This document shows positions 27,786 through 36,664 of a stretch of DNA of 64,000 nt, one piece after another. The stretch is from contig NZ_LR698973.1 in the NCBI RefSeq assembly GCF_902381825.1, forward strand, positions 572,553-636,552, in the 5' to 3' direction. A model generated the notes under the pieces. It was not told the origin of the DNA, did no database searches, and was given only the letters and a program-made list of their open reading frames with translations. The DNA is from Pseudocoprococcus catus. GTDB taxonomy: Bacteria; Bacillota; Clostridia; Lachnospirales; Lachnospiraceae. The position numbers were made by a program, and so were the translations under genes. Within the stretch, counting starts at the first letter, position 1. Each line of letters opens with the position of its first letter.

Positions 27786-30003
27786 AAAGGAATTACGTTC
27801 GTATTTTACATCCATGACGGGCTATATCTGCATGGCCTTTATGCTGGTTGTGATCGGCATCTATTATGCGGTGATCAATCTGTCTTCGGGCTATCCGTAT
27901 TTCGGCTACACATTGTCCTGCGTCATTGTCTTATTCCTTTTGATGACACCGGTACTGACAATGCGTATCCTTGCGGAGGAGAAAAACCGGAAGACGGATC
28001 AGCTGCTTTTGACGGCACCTGTTTCACTCTGGAAAATTGTCATTGGTAAATATCTGGCGATGGTGACAGTATTCGGCCTGGCCCTGCTGATCACCTGCTT
28101 TTATCCGTTGATTCTCAGCCGGTTCGGTACCGTTTCCCTGTCGATGGCTTATACAGCCATTTTGGGTTATTTCCTGTATGGTGCAGCCTGCATTGCCATT
28201 GGCCTGTTTATCTCATCAGTAACGGAGAGTCAGGTTATTGCAGCACTGCTGACATTCTTTGTGCTGCTTGTATTTTATATTACGGGTACGATCACAAAAT
28301 CATTGCCGTCAACGGCGGTGGCATCCTTTGTTATCTGGATTTTTGTCATCCTTTTTGCGGCATGGCTGGTTTATAATCTGACCGCCAATCTAAAGATTGC
28401 GCTGGCAGCAGGTATTGCTGCGGAAGCAGTCAATATTATCATTTTCTTTGTAAAATCAGACTGGATGGCAGGTTCAGTGGCAAAAGCACTGGGTGCCTTT
28501 AATATGACATCCTTTTTCTCCAACTTTGGCTCAGGCGTTTTTGATGTGACAGGCATTGTCTATTATCTATCCATCATCGGATTCTGTATCTTCCTGACGA
28601 TTCAGGCTATCCAGAGAAAACGCTGGGGCGGCGATGCCCTGATGACAGCCGTTGTGCTGGCCATCGTTGTGGTGATCAATCTGGTAGTGGGTCAGATTCC
28701 GGTGAAATATACACAGTTTGACCTGACGGATAATCAGCTTTATACGATTACTGATCAGACGAAGGAGTTCGTCAAGGGATTGGATTCGGATGTGGATGTT
28801 TATCTGGTTGCCCAGAGCGGACAGGAGGATAAACAGATCCAGAAAGTGCTGGAACGTTATGAGTCTCTGTCCAGTCATATCAAAGTGCATACAAAGGATC
28901 CGGTGGTCAATCCGTCCTTTACGAAACAATATACAGACAGTTCATTGTCAGACAACAGCCTGATCGTTGTGTGTGGGGACAAATATAAAGTCATCAATTA
29001 CAGTGATATTTATCAGTCGAAATTTAATTATTCCACATACAGCAGTCAGACAACCGGGTTTGACGCAGAAGGTCAGCTGACCAGTGCCATTGATTATGTG
29101 ACATCAGATACAATGCCGAAACTGTATACACTGACAGGCCATGATGAAGCATCCCTTTCTGATACACTGACCAGCCAGATTGAAAAGGAAAATATTGATA
29201 TAGAAGAGCTGAATCTTGTAACAAGTGAATCTGTACCGGATGATGCAGACTGTCTGATGATCAACGGACCACAGAAGGATATTACAGCGGACGAAAAGGA
29301 TCGAATCCTGTCTTATATGGAAAATGGCGGCCATGTGCTGATATTCACGGATTATACAGAAACGGATATGCCGAATCTGGCAGAACTTTTGAATAATTAT
29401 GGTCTCTCCACAAGTGCGGGCTTGATTTTTGAAGGCAACAGCCAGTATTATTATCCGGGGTATCCATCCTATCTGATTCCGAGAATCCAGAGTGCCGATG
29501 CAGTGGGCAGCATGACATCCAAGAATCTGGTGCTGATGCCGTATGCACAGAATATCAATATTTCTGATGATGTGCGAAGCACTGTGACAACAGAAGCTCT
29601 TTTGCAGACAAGCAGCAAGTCGTATATTAAAACGGATCTGAAGAATCTGACAACAACGGAAAAAGCTTCAGGTGATGAAGAGGGACCGTTTACAGTGGGT
29701 GCTGCAGTCACTGAAAATTATAATGATGTGGAGACAAAACTGGTTTATTTCTCATCCTCAGCAATCTTGGATGAAAATATGAATCAGGCTGTGTCCGGCG
29801 GTAATTATGAACTCATCAGCAACGTGATGAGCTGGATGATCGATAAAGAAGAAAGTATTTCCATACCGACCAAGAGCCTTTCCACAACCTATCTGACAGT
29901 GACAGCTGCAGATGCGGGATTCTGGGGTGCCGTTGTCATCCTGATTCCGGCGGCCCTTGTGATTGGCGGCGGTGTCGTATGGTTTAGAAGGAGGCGTAAA
30001 TAG
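27769..30003 (+). CDS. ABC-2 permease fused to a GldG-like extracellular domain
   Basis: A 744-aa fusion. Residues about 1-240 form a six-span ABC-2 permease beginning YKKELRSYFTSMTGYICMAF. A further membrane part and then a GldG-type ABC_transp_aux domain follow (about 300-700), recognisable by FDLTDNQLYTITDQTKEFVKGLDSDVDVYLV and INGPQKDITADEKDRILSYMENGGHVLIF. A C-terminal span and RRRRK tail end the protein. The ATG at 27769 has AAGGAGG before it and overlaps the ATPase gene by 17 nt. GldF and GldG are separate proteins in gliding bacteria; here they are one chain. Confidence 0.88.
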   Translation: MTAIYKKELRSYFTSMTGYICMAFMLVVIGIYYAVINLSSGYPYFGYTLSCVIVLFLLMTPVLTMRILAEEKNRKTDQLLLTAPVSLWKIVIGKYLAMVTVFGLALLITCFYPLILSRFGTVSLSMAYTAILGYFLYGAACIAIGLFISSVTESQVIAALLTFFVLLVFYITGTITKSLPSTAVASFVIWIFVILFAAWLVYNLTANLKIALAAGIAAEAVNIIIFFVKSDWMAGSVAKALGAFNMTSFFSNFGSGVFDVTGIVYYLSIIGFCIFLTIQAIQRKRWGGDALMTAVVLAIVVVINLVVGQIPVKYTQFDLTDNQLYTITDQTKEFVKGLDSDVDVYLVAQSGQEDKQIQKVLERYESLSSHIKVHTKDPVVNPSFTKQYTDSSLSDNSLIVVCGDKYKVINYSDIYQSKFNYSTYSSQTTGFDAEGQLTSAIDYVTSDTMPKLYTLTGHDEASLSDTLTSQIEKENIDIEELNLVTSESVPDDADCLMINGPQKDITADEKDRILSYMENGGHVLIFTDYTETDMPNLAELLNNYGLSTSAGLIFEGNSQYYYPGYPSYLIPRIQSADAVGSMTSKNLVLMPYAQNINISDDVRSTVTTEALLQTSSKSYIKTDLKNLTTTEKASGDEEGPFTVGAAVTENYNDVETKLVYFSSSAILDENMNQAVSGGNYELISNVMSWMIDKEESISIPTKSLSTTYLTVTAADAGFWGAVVILIPAALVIGGGVVWFRRRRK

Positions 30004-30006
30004 CAT

Positions 30007-31479
30007 ATGAAGAACAGGAAAAAAGCGCTTATAATTGCTATCATCTGCCTAGCGGCGGCAGCTGTTCTTTATTTACTCGTTGTGAAGCTGAGTCAGAGGT
30101 CGAAGGATGCGGACAGCTCTGATGACTCTCTGGTGATCAGCAGTGTGGACAGTGGTCAGATTACAGCCATTTCTTATGAAAAAGACGGCAAAAGTCTCTC
30201 CTTTAGGAAGGAGGACGGCACCTGGTATAATGCGGAGGACAAGAGTTTTCCGGTTGACCAGGACAGCCTGACGACCATGACCAATGCCCTGGGTGCGGTT
30301 TCAGCTACCCGAAAACTGGATTCACCGGAAGATTTGTCGGAATATGGTCTGGATTCGCCGGTATTGACTGTGCGATATATGGCCAGTGACGGCAAAGAGG
30401 CAGAATTTACCGTGGGTGATACCAATGATGCGGCCGGTGGGTCCTATCTGAAAATCAGTGGAGATGATGCGGTTTACCTGGTGGCGTCCGATTTTGCCGA
30501 TACGTTCAATTCGGATATCTATCAACTGGCGGATATGGAGAGCTTCCCAACCATCACATCGGACAGCATTACGGATATCAATGTCAAATCCGGCAGCCAT
30601 ACACTGGAAATTAAGAATGACAGCGATGGCGGCAGGATAGTTCTTGAAAACGGTGAGGAAAAAGAGAATTGTGCATCATCATCTGTAACACAGTTTATCA
30701 ACACTGTGACAGGCATCACATTTAAGAGCCATGTAGAGTATAATTGCAAAGATTTGTCGAAATATGGCCTGGACAAACCGACAGCGGACATTTCTGTGGA
30801 TTATACCACAGCAGAGACAGTGACAGAAACATCAGCAGAAAGTGTACAGGAAACTGCAGATACAGAAGAAACAGAGTCTGAAACGGAAACTGTTGAGGTG
30901 GCCAAACAGCTGATACTGCATATCGGCAGTCAGAATGAAGACGGCGATTACTATGCAGCCTTAGATGGTTCAAAAGAAGTCCATGTTGTCAGCGGTGATA
31001 CGATCAAAGAACTGGTTGAAAAGAAAGCAGCGGATTTTACGGATAATACGATTTTGTCCGGTTCTCTGAATAATGCAAAGGGTATCGATGTTGCCATCGG
31101 CAGTGACAGCTGGCATCTGGTAAAGCAAGAAGTTGCCAAAGCGGATGATCTGGCGGACAGTGCAGAAACTGAGGCAGAGACAGAAGAAAAATGGTATGCC
31201 GGAGATACAGAAATTGCTTTGACAGATTTATCTTCTGCCTACAGTGATCTTTCAGGCATGTCGGCGGAGAAGATTCTGGATACAGCGGCAAAATCAACCG
31301 GTGATGCGGCCATCAGTGTTACTGTCAAGTGGGAAGATGATACCGAGACAACCGTATCATTTACAGTCTATGACAGCAGCTTCCATCTGGCAGAAATCAA
31401 CGGTGAGGCCAGAAAACTGGTGAATAAGCGGGATGTCGAAAAACTTGTTGAAGATATGACGGCGCTTCTCAAAAAATAA
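30007..31479 (+). CDS. DUF4340 domain-containing membrane-anchored protein
   Basis: The third member of the Gld-type exporter set, 490 aa. One N-terminal anchor (about 7-26) leads to a large extracellular region with repeated units of the form YEKDGKSLSFRKEDGTWYN ... LSEYGLDSP, repeated as LSKYGLDKP, which is the DUF4340 pattern. Two Glu/Thr-rich low-complexity inserts (about 260-300 and 385-395) lie between units. It begins 3 nt after the permease gene with GGAGG inside the latter. The role is probably structural within the exporter, by context only. Confidence 0.85.
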   Translation: MKNRKKALIIAIICLAAAAVLYLLVVKLSQRSKDADSSDDSLVISSVDSGQITAISYEKDGKSLSFRKEDGTWYNAEDKSFPVDQDSLTTMTNALGAVSATRKLDSPEDLSEYGLDSPVLTVRYMASDGKEAEFTVGDTNDAAGGSYLKISGDDAVYLVASDFADTFNSDIYQLADMESFPTITSDSITDINVKSGSHTLEIKNDSDGGRIVLENGEEKENCASSSVTQFINTVTGITFKSHVEYNCKDLSKYGLDKPTADISVDYTTAETVTETSAESVQETADTEETESETETVEVAKQLILHIGSQNEDGDYYAALDGSKEVHVVSGDTIKELVEKKAADFTDNTILSGSLNNAKGIDVAIGSDSWHLVKQEVAKADDLADSAETEAETEEKWYAGDTEIALTDLSSAYSDLSGMSAEKILDTAAKSTGDAAISVTVKWEDDTETTVSFTVYDSSFHLAEINGEARKLVNKRDVEKLVEDMTALLKK

Positions 31480-31505
31480 AAAAGTGTGCAGCTTCAAGCA
31501 ACAGC

Positions 31506-31555
31506 AAAGGGCTTTCAATGGAACAAAATCGTTTTCGTTGAAAGTCCCTTTTTTT
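31506..31555 (+). terminator. Intrinsic terminator of the Gld-type exporter operon
   Basis: AAAGGGCTTTCAA (31506-31518) pairs with TTGAAAGTCCCTTT (31538-31551), with one bulge, and is followed by Ts. Confidence 0.8.
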
Positions 31556-31666
31556 ACTTCAGGATTGATTGCGACCGGGGAGAGAAAATGGTATGATTAA
31601 GGTAATGTTTGGGTGAAGAGATATAGGGTCAGGAAAAAATAAATTTATGATACAGGGAGAATAACA

Positions 31667-32677
31667 ATGATTGTGAATTTTAGCTGTCCGAACTGTGGGG
31701 CAGATATGTCATATGATATCAAGCTTGGAAAGCTTCACTGTGCGCATTGTGATCACAGTGAGGATATCCGACCGGATGAGGAGAATTATAAGAATGCGGC
31801 CGAAGAACCGGCAGATAAACAGCGCTATTGTGTGAATTGCGGCGGCCTTTTGCCAGCGGGAGGCAAAACCTGTGCCACGCACTGTGAATACTGTGGGGCA
31901 CCGTTGGTGATGGCGGACCGCCTGAGCGGAGACTGGCGGCCGGCCTATGTGCTGCCTTTTGAACTGGACAGGGAGAAAGCGGAGGCAGCCTTCAGAAAAT
32001 GGTGTCATAACGGTCGATTTTCGCCGAAGGGCTTTATGGCGGCAAAGAATATCCAGCGTCTGCAGCCTTTGTACATTCCATATTGGCTGTATGATATGAA
32101 TGCCAGTGTGGATGTCCGGGGAACGGCAACCCGGGTGAATATTTATGTGCGTGGCGAAACAGAATACACGGAGACGGACTTCTTTGATGTGCGGAGAAAA
32201 ATGCGTCTGGAATATACAAAAGTACCCCATGACGCATCAGAGAAAATGGACGATACCCTGATGGCAAAGCTGGAGCCCTATCGTTTTGACACATTGAAAA
32301 CTTTCCAGATTCCGTATCTGGCAGGATTTGAGGCGGATCAGGGAGATTATCGTTCAGAGGATTTACTGCCCCAGGTGAAGCAGCAGGTGGCCGGATATGC
32401 TGCAGAATACGCCCGTTCAACGATTTCCGGTTACACAAGTGTACATATTGACCATCAACAGATGGACTATGACCATATCAGCAGCAATTATGTGTATCTG
32501 CCAATCTGGTTTATTTCCTATCGCTACAGGGACAAAGATTATATATTTGCCATGAATGGCCAGACAGGTAAGGTCATTGGTGAACCGCCTGTGAGCAGAG
32601 GCAAAGTGGCAGGCTGGTTTGCAGGCATTTCGGCAGCGGCCTTTGCGATTCTGATGGTGATTGGAGGGCTGTTGTAA
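31667..32677 (+). CDS. Zinc-ribbon membrane protein of unknown function
   Basis: A 336-aa protein whose first 90 residues hold three CxxC-type zinc knuckles (CPNCGAD, CAHCDHS, CVNCGG and CEYCGAP). A soluble middle region has YIPYWLYDMNASVDVRGTA, a pattern I associate with TFIIB-type zinc-ribbon membrane proteins of Clostridia. A single hydrophobic span lies at the very C-terminus (AGWFAGISAAAFAILMVIG). Its stop overlaps the next ATG, so the two are translationally coupled. Function is not known. Confidence 0.75.
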   Translation: MIVNFSCPNCGADMSYDIKLGKLHCAHCDHSEDIRPDEENYKNAAEEPADKQRYCVNCGGLLPAGGKTCATHCEYCGAPLVMADRLSGDWRPAYVLPFELDREKAEAAFRKWCHNGRFSPKGFMAAKNIQRLQPLYIPYWLYDMNASVDVRGTATRVNIYVRGETEYTETDFFDVRRKMRLEYTKVPHDASEKMDDTLMAKLEPYRFDTLKTFQIPYLAGFEADQGDYRSEDLLPQVKQQVAGYAAEYARSTISGYTSVHIDHQQMDYDHISSNYVYLPIWFISYRYRDKDYIFAMNGQTGKVIGEPPVSRGKVAGWFAGISAAAFAILMVIGGLL

Positions 32678-33573
32678 TGAAAAAAATATTGAATTTTCTG
32701 ATGGTGATGCTGTTGGTCATGGGCCTTGGAATGGCGTCAGTGATGACAGCCTTTCAGGCAGAAGCCGCGGAGACGGCAGAAACGGCCGGTGAAACAGTAT
32801 CAGCCGCAGAGACTGTATTGACAGCGAATCAGGATGGGGAGGCAGCGGCTGATGCGAGTATGTCAGCCAGCGGTATTTATGATGAGGCGGATCTTTTGTC
32901 GGCGGATGAGGAAGCGTCACTTTTGACTAAACTGGAAAAATATTCTGAGAGATACAGTGCAGATATCGCTATTGTGACAACGGATGATGCAGGAGGATTG
33001 AGTGCTCAGGCTTATGCAGATGCCTATGCGGAAAAAATCGGTCAATCCATGTCGAGAGATGAATATCCGGGTATTTTGTTTCTGATTGATATGGATAATC
33101 GGCAGATTTATATGGCGACACAGGGACAGGCCATGAATTATTATGATGATTATAGAATCAATAAAGTGCTGGATAATTGCTATAATCACATCACAGATGG
33201 CGATTATAAGGGCACCTGCGATGCTTTCCTGAAAGGTGTCCGTGATTATATGGGGCGCTCCACAGATAGAAGTGCCCGCATGGATGCATTTGGTGTGCTG
33301 CTTCGACTGATTATCGCTATTGTCATCGGCGCAGTTGTGACTTTTGCCATGGTATTCAGACGCGGCGGCCGTGTGACAACCAACAGCCGGACGTACTTTG
33401 ACGCATCCGGTTCACATCTGGATGCCAAAGAGGATCGCTTTATGAACCGGACGGTAACAAGACGTCATATTGAGAAACCGAAGGGCGGAGGCGGTTCCGG
33501 CGGCTCAGGCGGAGGCGGCGTGCATATGAGCAGCGGCGGAGGTACCCACGGGGGCGGCGGCCGGAGCTTTTAA
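32677..33573 (+). CDS. TPM-domain (TLP18.3/Psb32/MOLO-1) membrane protein
   Basis: A 298-aa secreted and membrane-anchored protein. A signal peptide (1 to about 30) is followed by a Glu/Ala/Thr-rich linker and a TPM domain (about 65-190: GIYDEADLLSADEEASLL, DIAIVTTDDAGG, YPGILFLIDMDNRQIYMAT). A membrane span (about 207-228) and a Gly/Ser-rich tail with GGGVHMSSGGGTHGGGGRS complete it, the same tail style as other bacterial TPM proteins. The start codon overlaps the stop of the zinc-ribbon gene, suggesting that the two act together at the membrane. Confidence 0.88.
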   Translation: MKKILNFLMVMLLVMGLGMASVMTAFQAEAAETAETAGETVSAAETVLTANQDGEAAADASMSASGIYDEADLLSADEEASLLTKLEKYSERYSADIAIVTTDDAGGLSAQAYADAYAEKIGQSMSRDEYPGILFLIDMDNRQIYMATQGQAMNYYDDYRINKVLDNCYNHITDGDYKGTCDAFLKGVRDYMGRSTDRSARMDAFGVLLRLIIAIVIGAVVTFAMVFRRGGRVTTNSRTYFDASGSHLDAKEDRFMNRTVTRRHIEKPKGGGGSGGSGGGGVHMSSGGGTHGGGGRSF

Positions 33574-33577
33574 ATTG

Positions 33578-34048
33578 CTAATCGTCCACCACGTTTTTCT
33601 TAAATCCTACGGTATAATTTCGAGGAAAACCAATACGATAATAAAATTCATGTGCGTCGGTGCGATGGATGGAAGATGTCAGATTGACATAGCGTCCGTT
33701 GTGTCGGCGCACATAGTCTTCTACATACTGCATCAGGGCCTGACCATATCCCTGCTGGCGGTAATTTTCATCAATCACCAGATTCTCAAGGGAATAATAA
33801 AAGCGGGCTTTGGCCGTCAGATCAAGACATTTGCTGAGGGTAATGGTTCCCGCCAGCTTGTCTGCATCGTCAAAAATACCCACCAGATGATAATGCGGGT
33901 CATCTTTCACTTCTTCCAGAACGCGAATCATGTCTTGGATGTCTGAGGTCCAGTCATCCTCCAGCTGGCAGTAGAGACGGTGCAGGTCTGTGTAATCTTT
34001 GGGGGTAATCTCATGTATCTTCATAAACTTATTTGTATTGCCTTTCAT
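33578..34048 (-). CDS. GNAT-family N-acetyltransferase
   Basis: A 156-aa acetyl-CoA-dependent transferase. The acetyl-CoA-binding motif A is LVIDENYRQQGYGQALMQYV (Q-x-x-G-x-G/A), preceded by a strand with LAGTITLSKC and followed by VNLTSSIHRTDAHEFYYRIGF. The substrate cannot be told. The start may be 34048 or the internal ATG at 34024, which would give a more typical N-terminus (MKIHEITPKDYT); neither has a good ribosome site. It converges on the TPM gene, only 4 nt apart. Confidence 0.85.
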   Translation of the reverse strand: MKGNTNKFMKIHEITPKDYTDLHRLYCQLEDDWTSDIQDMIRVLEEVKDDPHYHLVGIFDDADKLAGTITLSKCLDLTAKARFYYSLENLVIDENYRQQGYGQALMQYVEDYVRRHNGRYVNLTSSIHRTDAHEFYYRIGFPRNYTVGFKKNVVDD

Positions 34049-34151
34049 AGTTTTTTCGATTGGTTCTTAATAGTTTAATTTGTAGAAAACAAAAACATAG
34101 TCGGTAACTAGCCTGTGGATTTAAGTCTTTCCACACCAAAATTAGGAATAG

Positions 34152-34183
34152 AAAACCCCTCGGAGTGCCGTCCGAGGGGTTTT
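34152..34183. terminator. Bidirectional terminator hairpin
   Basis: AAAACCCCTCGGA (34152-34164) pairs with TCCGAGGGGTTTT (34171-34183). It lies in the gap between the ImmA and GNAT genes and would end the ImmA transcript. Confidence 0.8.
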
Positions 34184-34319
34184 CGTTGCTGTTCACTATG
34201 GAATAGCATTATCTTTTTGCCTACTGGCATTATAGCATATGTTATGTGGTATTACAATATGTAAATTAGGGCAAAAATTTTAAGTTTTCGGATTGTTAGG
34301 TACCTTAATACCATATTTT

Positions 34320-34814
34320 CTAAAAACGTTTCGCAACAGCTATATTGGGAATAAAGTAAATCGCATAGTTATCAACAACGGTATAAACGCCGTATTTGCT
34401 TCGGTAACAGGCCAGGGCTTCTTCGAGATAATCTTCCGTAACATCCAGATATTCTGCCATCTCATAGCGGTTCTGGCAGTGATGTTCAAAAGCACGGATA
34501 ATACCGCGCAGTCCGATCAGGCGGTTATATCCCCACAGGCGGGCATCCAATTCCTGCTGTCGGCTGTTCACATTCTTCAAATCGGTAATATCACCGACGC
34601 TTGTAAAGTGATGGCCCATTTCTTCGGCAAGAATAGAGGTCTTCTCTGCGGTGGTCTTCAGCTGTGAATCCAGCGCAATATGGCCATCTACATAGAGACC
34701 GTTCAGACGTTTCTCTCCGGTGCTGTCTCCGTTTAGGTCAACAGATTCATGAACGTGTACCTGTTCATCATCGGCATCCTGCAATAATTCTTCATAAGTA
34801 TTCAGGTGAATCAC
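34320..34814 (-). CDS. ImmA/IrrE-family metallopeptidase
   Basis: A 164-aa putative zinc protease of the kind that cleaves its partner XRE repressor to derepress a mobile element or stress regulon. The active-site helix reads ILAEEMGHHFTS, the usual AEExGH form of HExxH. It starts with a GTG that overlaps the TGA of the upstream XRE gene, so the two are coupled. The pair is divergent from the promoter of the rhs remnant, which makes it a candidate regulator of that locus. Confidence 0.82.
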   Translation of the reverse strand: MIHLNTYEELLQDADDEQVHVHESVDLNGDSTGEKRLNGLYVDGHIALDSQLKTTAEKTSILAEEMGHHFTSVGDITDLKNVNSRQQELDARLWGYNRLIGLRGIIRAFEHHCQNRYEMAEYLDVTEDYLEEALACYRSKYGVYTVVDNYAIYFIPNIAVAKRF

Positions 34815-35146
34815 TTCCTTTGATCATCGAACTTGATAAAGGCGGCAAAAGCCTTAATCTTCTCAATCTGTTCAGGTGTAAATTCATTACCGTCAAAATG
34901 AGCGGCAATGGTGGTTGGTTTCTCAGGTGCGTAGCCAAATGTGCCGAGGACATCTTCGACACCGTAGGCACGGCACATGACTAAAAGGGCGTCAGGGGTG
35001 GGCTGGCTGTTGCCGTTCTCCCAGCTGTAAATTGTCTTCTCGGATGCTTTAAAACCATTGGCAGTTAGTAATTCAGACATTTCCCGCACGGACTTCCCCG
35101 CTGCAACTCTGCATTTTCTTAAGGTTTCACCTACAGTGCTTTTCAT
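34811..35146 (-). CDS. XRE-family transcriptional regulator
   Basis: A 111-aa repressor-like protein with an N-terminal helix-turn-helix (GETLRKCRVAAGKSVREMSELL, then KTIYSWENGNSQPTPDALLVM) and a short C-terminal region that in such pairs is the ImmA target. A GAAGGAGAT site precedes the ATG. Its own promoter (35298-35326) overlaps an inverted repeat that may be the operator. Confidence 0.88.
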   Translation of the reverse strand: MKSTVGETLRKCRVAAGKSVREMSELLTANGFKASEKTIYSWENGNSQPTPDALLVMCRAYGVEDVLGTFGYAPEKPTTIAAHFDGNEFTPEQIEKIKAFAAFIKFDDQRK

Positions 35147-35297
35147 TGAAAAAATCTCCTTCTATCATCAGTTGTCTTGTGAAATATCAGTACCCTTATA
35201 AAGAACAGTCATAACAGAAACATAGATACTGTTTCGGCTGATCGAAATGAAGCATCTGGGATACTGAGAGTTCCATGCATTTTCATTTTCTGAGATT

Positions 35298-35326
35298 ATT
35301 ATACCATTCTCCCAGAAACTCGTCAA
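35298..35326 (-). promoter_or_regulatory. Promoter of the XRE-ImmA operon with overlapping inverted repeat
   Basis: On the minus strand: TTGACG (35326-35321), a 17-bp spacer and TATAAT (35303-35298). CCAGAAA near 35312 and TTTCTGG near 35330 form an inverted repeat over the -35 region, a plausible XRE operator. The rhs-remnant promoter begins only 29 bp away on the other strand. Confidence 0.75.
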
Positions 35327-35353
35327 CAATTTCTGGAAATATGAGAAATTGCT

Positions 35354-35546
35354 ATTGACAATTTATGAAAATGGGAATATAATAACCTCAACATCACGAA
35401 AACTAAGAAAATCAGACAAGATATTCTTCAAATGTAAGAATGCATGTGAGAAAGAATGTCTGAGAAAAGCAGAACTCAATGCGGAAAACCTGTTTCTGGA
35501 AATTCGAGAATGCAGTTGGAATTCCGGGCTGGGGCTGTCGTGATGA
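35354..35546 (+). repeat. rhs promoter-leader cassette, copy 2
   Basis: Nearly identical to 8412-8604. It carries the same perfect promoter (TTGACA 35355-35360, 17 bp, TATAAT 35378-35383) and the same leader inverted repeat. The similarity stops at about 35546, where sequence matching the interior of the full rhs core begins. Confidence 0.87.
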
Positions 35547-35800
35547 TGGCATGGCAACATTATCTGTATGACGGCAGCGGCCAGCTGATGGCTATCCGTT
35601 ATAAGGGTGCGGATCACTATTATATCCGTAACGGCCTGATGACGATCACAGGACTGATTGACGCCAATGGTACAGCTGTAGTAAACTACAGATATGACAG
35701 CTGGGGTATACTGACCGGCATCACAGGCAGCATGGCAGGGACACTTGGAAAGGACAACCCGTACAGATTTAAGGGAGTAAGAGGCTGGGAGAGATATTGA
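35456..35800 (+). pseudogene. Rhs remnant: leader ORF fused to a short piece of Rhs core
   Basis: A 114-codon frame. Its first ~32 codons read through the copied leader. From WQHYLYDGSGQLMAIRYKG to NPYRFKG it then matches the core of the full-length protein (14446-14665) almost residue for residue. After PYRFKG it lacks the conserved end of the core and all of the toxin tip and stops after VRGWERY, perhaps the last codons of a lost toxin. The remnant appears to arise from two internal deletions in a once complete rhs gene. It retains a perfect promoter, so the downstream genes are probably still transcribed. Confidence 0.85.
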
Positions 35801-36369
35801 CATTGAGTGAGGAAGATTTATTGGTAATTCAGGCAGCGGATGATGGGGCTTCTGTACTATTTGGCGTGATTCTAACAAATTTACTTGTGATAATTTTAAA
35901 ATGGGAGAATGATGTATGGTGGTGGACGATTCTATTAATTATCATTTCATTATTATCGTTAAGACCAGTGTTTGTTGGAAATGAAACCCTTATTTTAAGT
36001 GAAGCAGGTATAGTAATAAAAGATGGTAAATATAAGAGACAGTATTTATGGGATGAGCTGCCTGTGAAACGAATAAATGCTAATTGTGTTAATTTAGGCA
36101 GAGGAATAAATAAGTATCATGAATGTATTGTTTTTTCCAAGAGTCGATTTTTAAGACCTCGATTTTTAAATCCAGTATATATCAAAATGTTGTTTAATCG
36201 GTCTGTTTTTTGTATATATCTGAAAAATGGAGACGAAAAAAGCAAGAATATAGAGTGTTTTCAAGGTGCTATAGAAAAAGACATTATTGTGGAAAAATTA
36301 AAGGAATGGCATGTAGAATTGGAGGATAATAAACCTGAGGAAAGACCTCCTTGGAAAGAACAAATTTAG
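35797..36369 (+). CDS. Orphan Rhs immunity-like protein (two membrane spans plus PH-like domain)
   Basis: A 190-aa protein starting at a TTG that overlaps the stop of the rhs remnant. Layout: two hydrophobic spans (about 18-35 and 39-57), then ILSEAGIVIKDGKYKRQYLWDEL and a C-terminal WHVELEDNKPEERPPWKEQI. The same layout and closing W-x-V...PW-x-E motif occur in the protein encoded directly after the full rhs gene (15407-15994), so they are likely distant members of one immunity family. Its toxin partner has been lost here. The DNA is AT-rich relative to the core genome. Confidence 0.6.
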   Translation: MTLSEEDLLVIQAADDGASVLFGVILTNLLVIILKWENDVWWWTILLIIISLLSLRPVFVGNETLILSEAGIVIKDGKYKRQYLWDELPVKRINANCVNLGRGINKYHECIVFSKSRFLRPRFLNPVYIKMLFNRSVFCIYLKNGDEKSKNIECFQGAIEKDIIVEKLKEWHVELEDNKPEERPPWKEQI

Positions 36370-36382
36370 TGTGTAGACATGG

Positions 36383-36655
36383 ATGGTTGACTTTGGGGCA
36401 GCGACAGTTGTAGGAGGAATTGCTGGAAAAATAGGTGGTTCAGGTGTAAATGGGAGAAAATTACGAGGTATATATAGACGAGCTAATGATGTTATAAAAA
36501 CGGTAAAGTCTGCCAGAAGGATTGCAAAATATGTAGCTAAAAAGACTGCTATTAAGGTAACGGTAAAAAGTGGAGTAAAGCAAACTGTTAAAGCGGGATT
36601 TTTTTCAAATATTACGAATTTTGTTAGAAAATTGTTTACAAAGAGCAGAGTATAG
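36383..36655 (+). CDS. Toxin-tail-like fragment (90 aa)
   Basis: A short, strongly basic protein starting MVDFGAATVVGGIAGKIGGSG, the glycine-rich pretoxin-like sequence often found just upstream of polymorphic-toxin tips, followed by Lys/Arg-rich helices. An in-frame stop lies 7 nt before the ATG, so no longer frame exists. The ribosome site is poor. I read it as a displaced piece of an Rhs C-terminus rather than an active gene; it might still be expressed from the remnant promoter. Confidence 0.45.
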   Translation: MVDFGAATVVGGIAGKIGGSGVNGRKLRGIYRRANDVIKTVKSARRIAKYVAKKTAIKVTVKSGVKQTVKAGFFSNITNFVRKLFTKSRV

Positions 36656-36664
36656 GAGGAGAGT

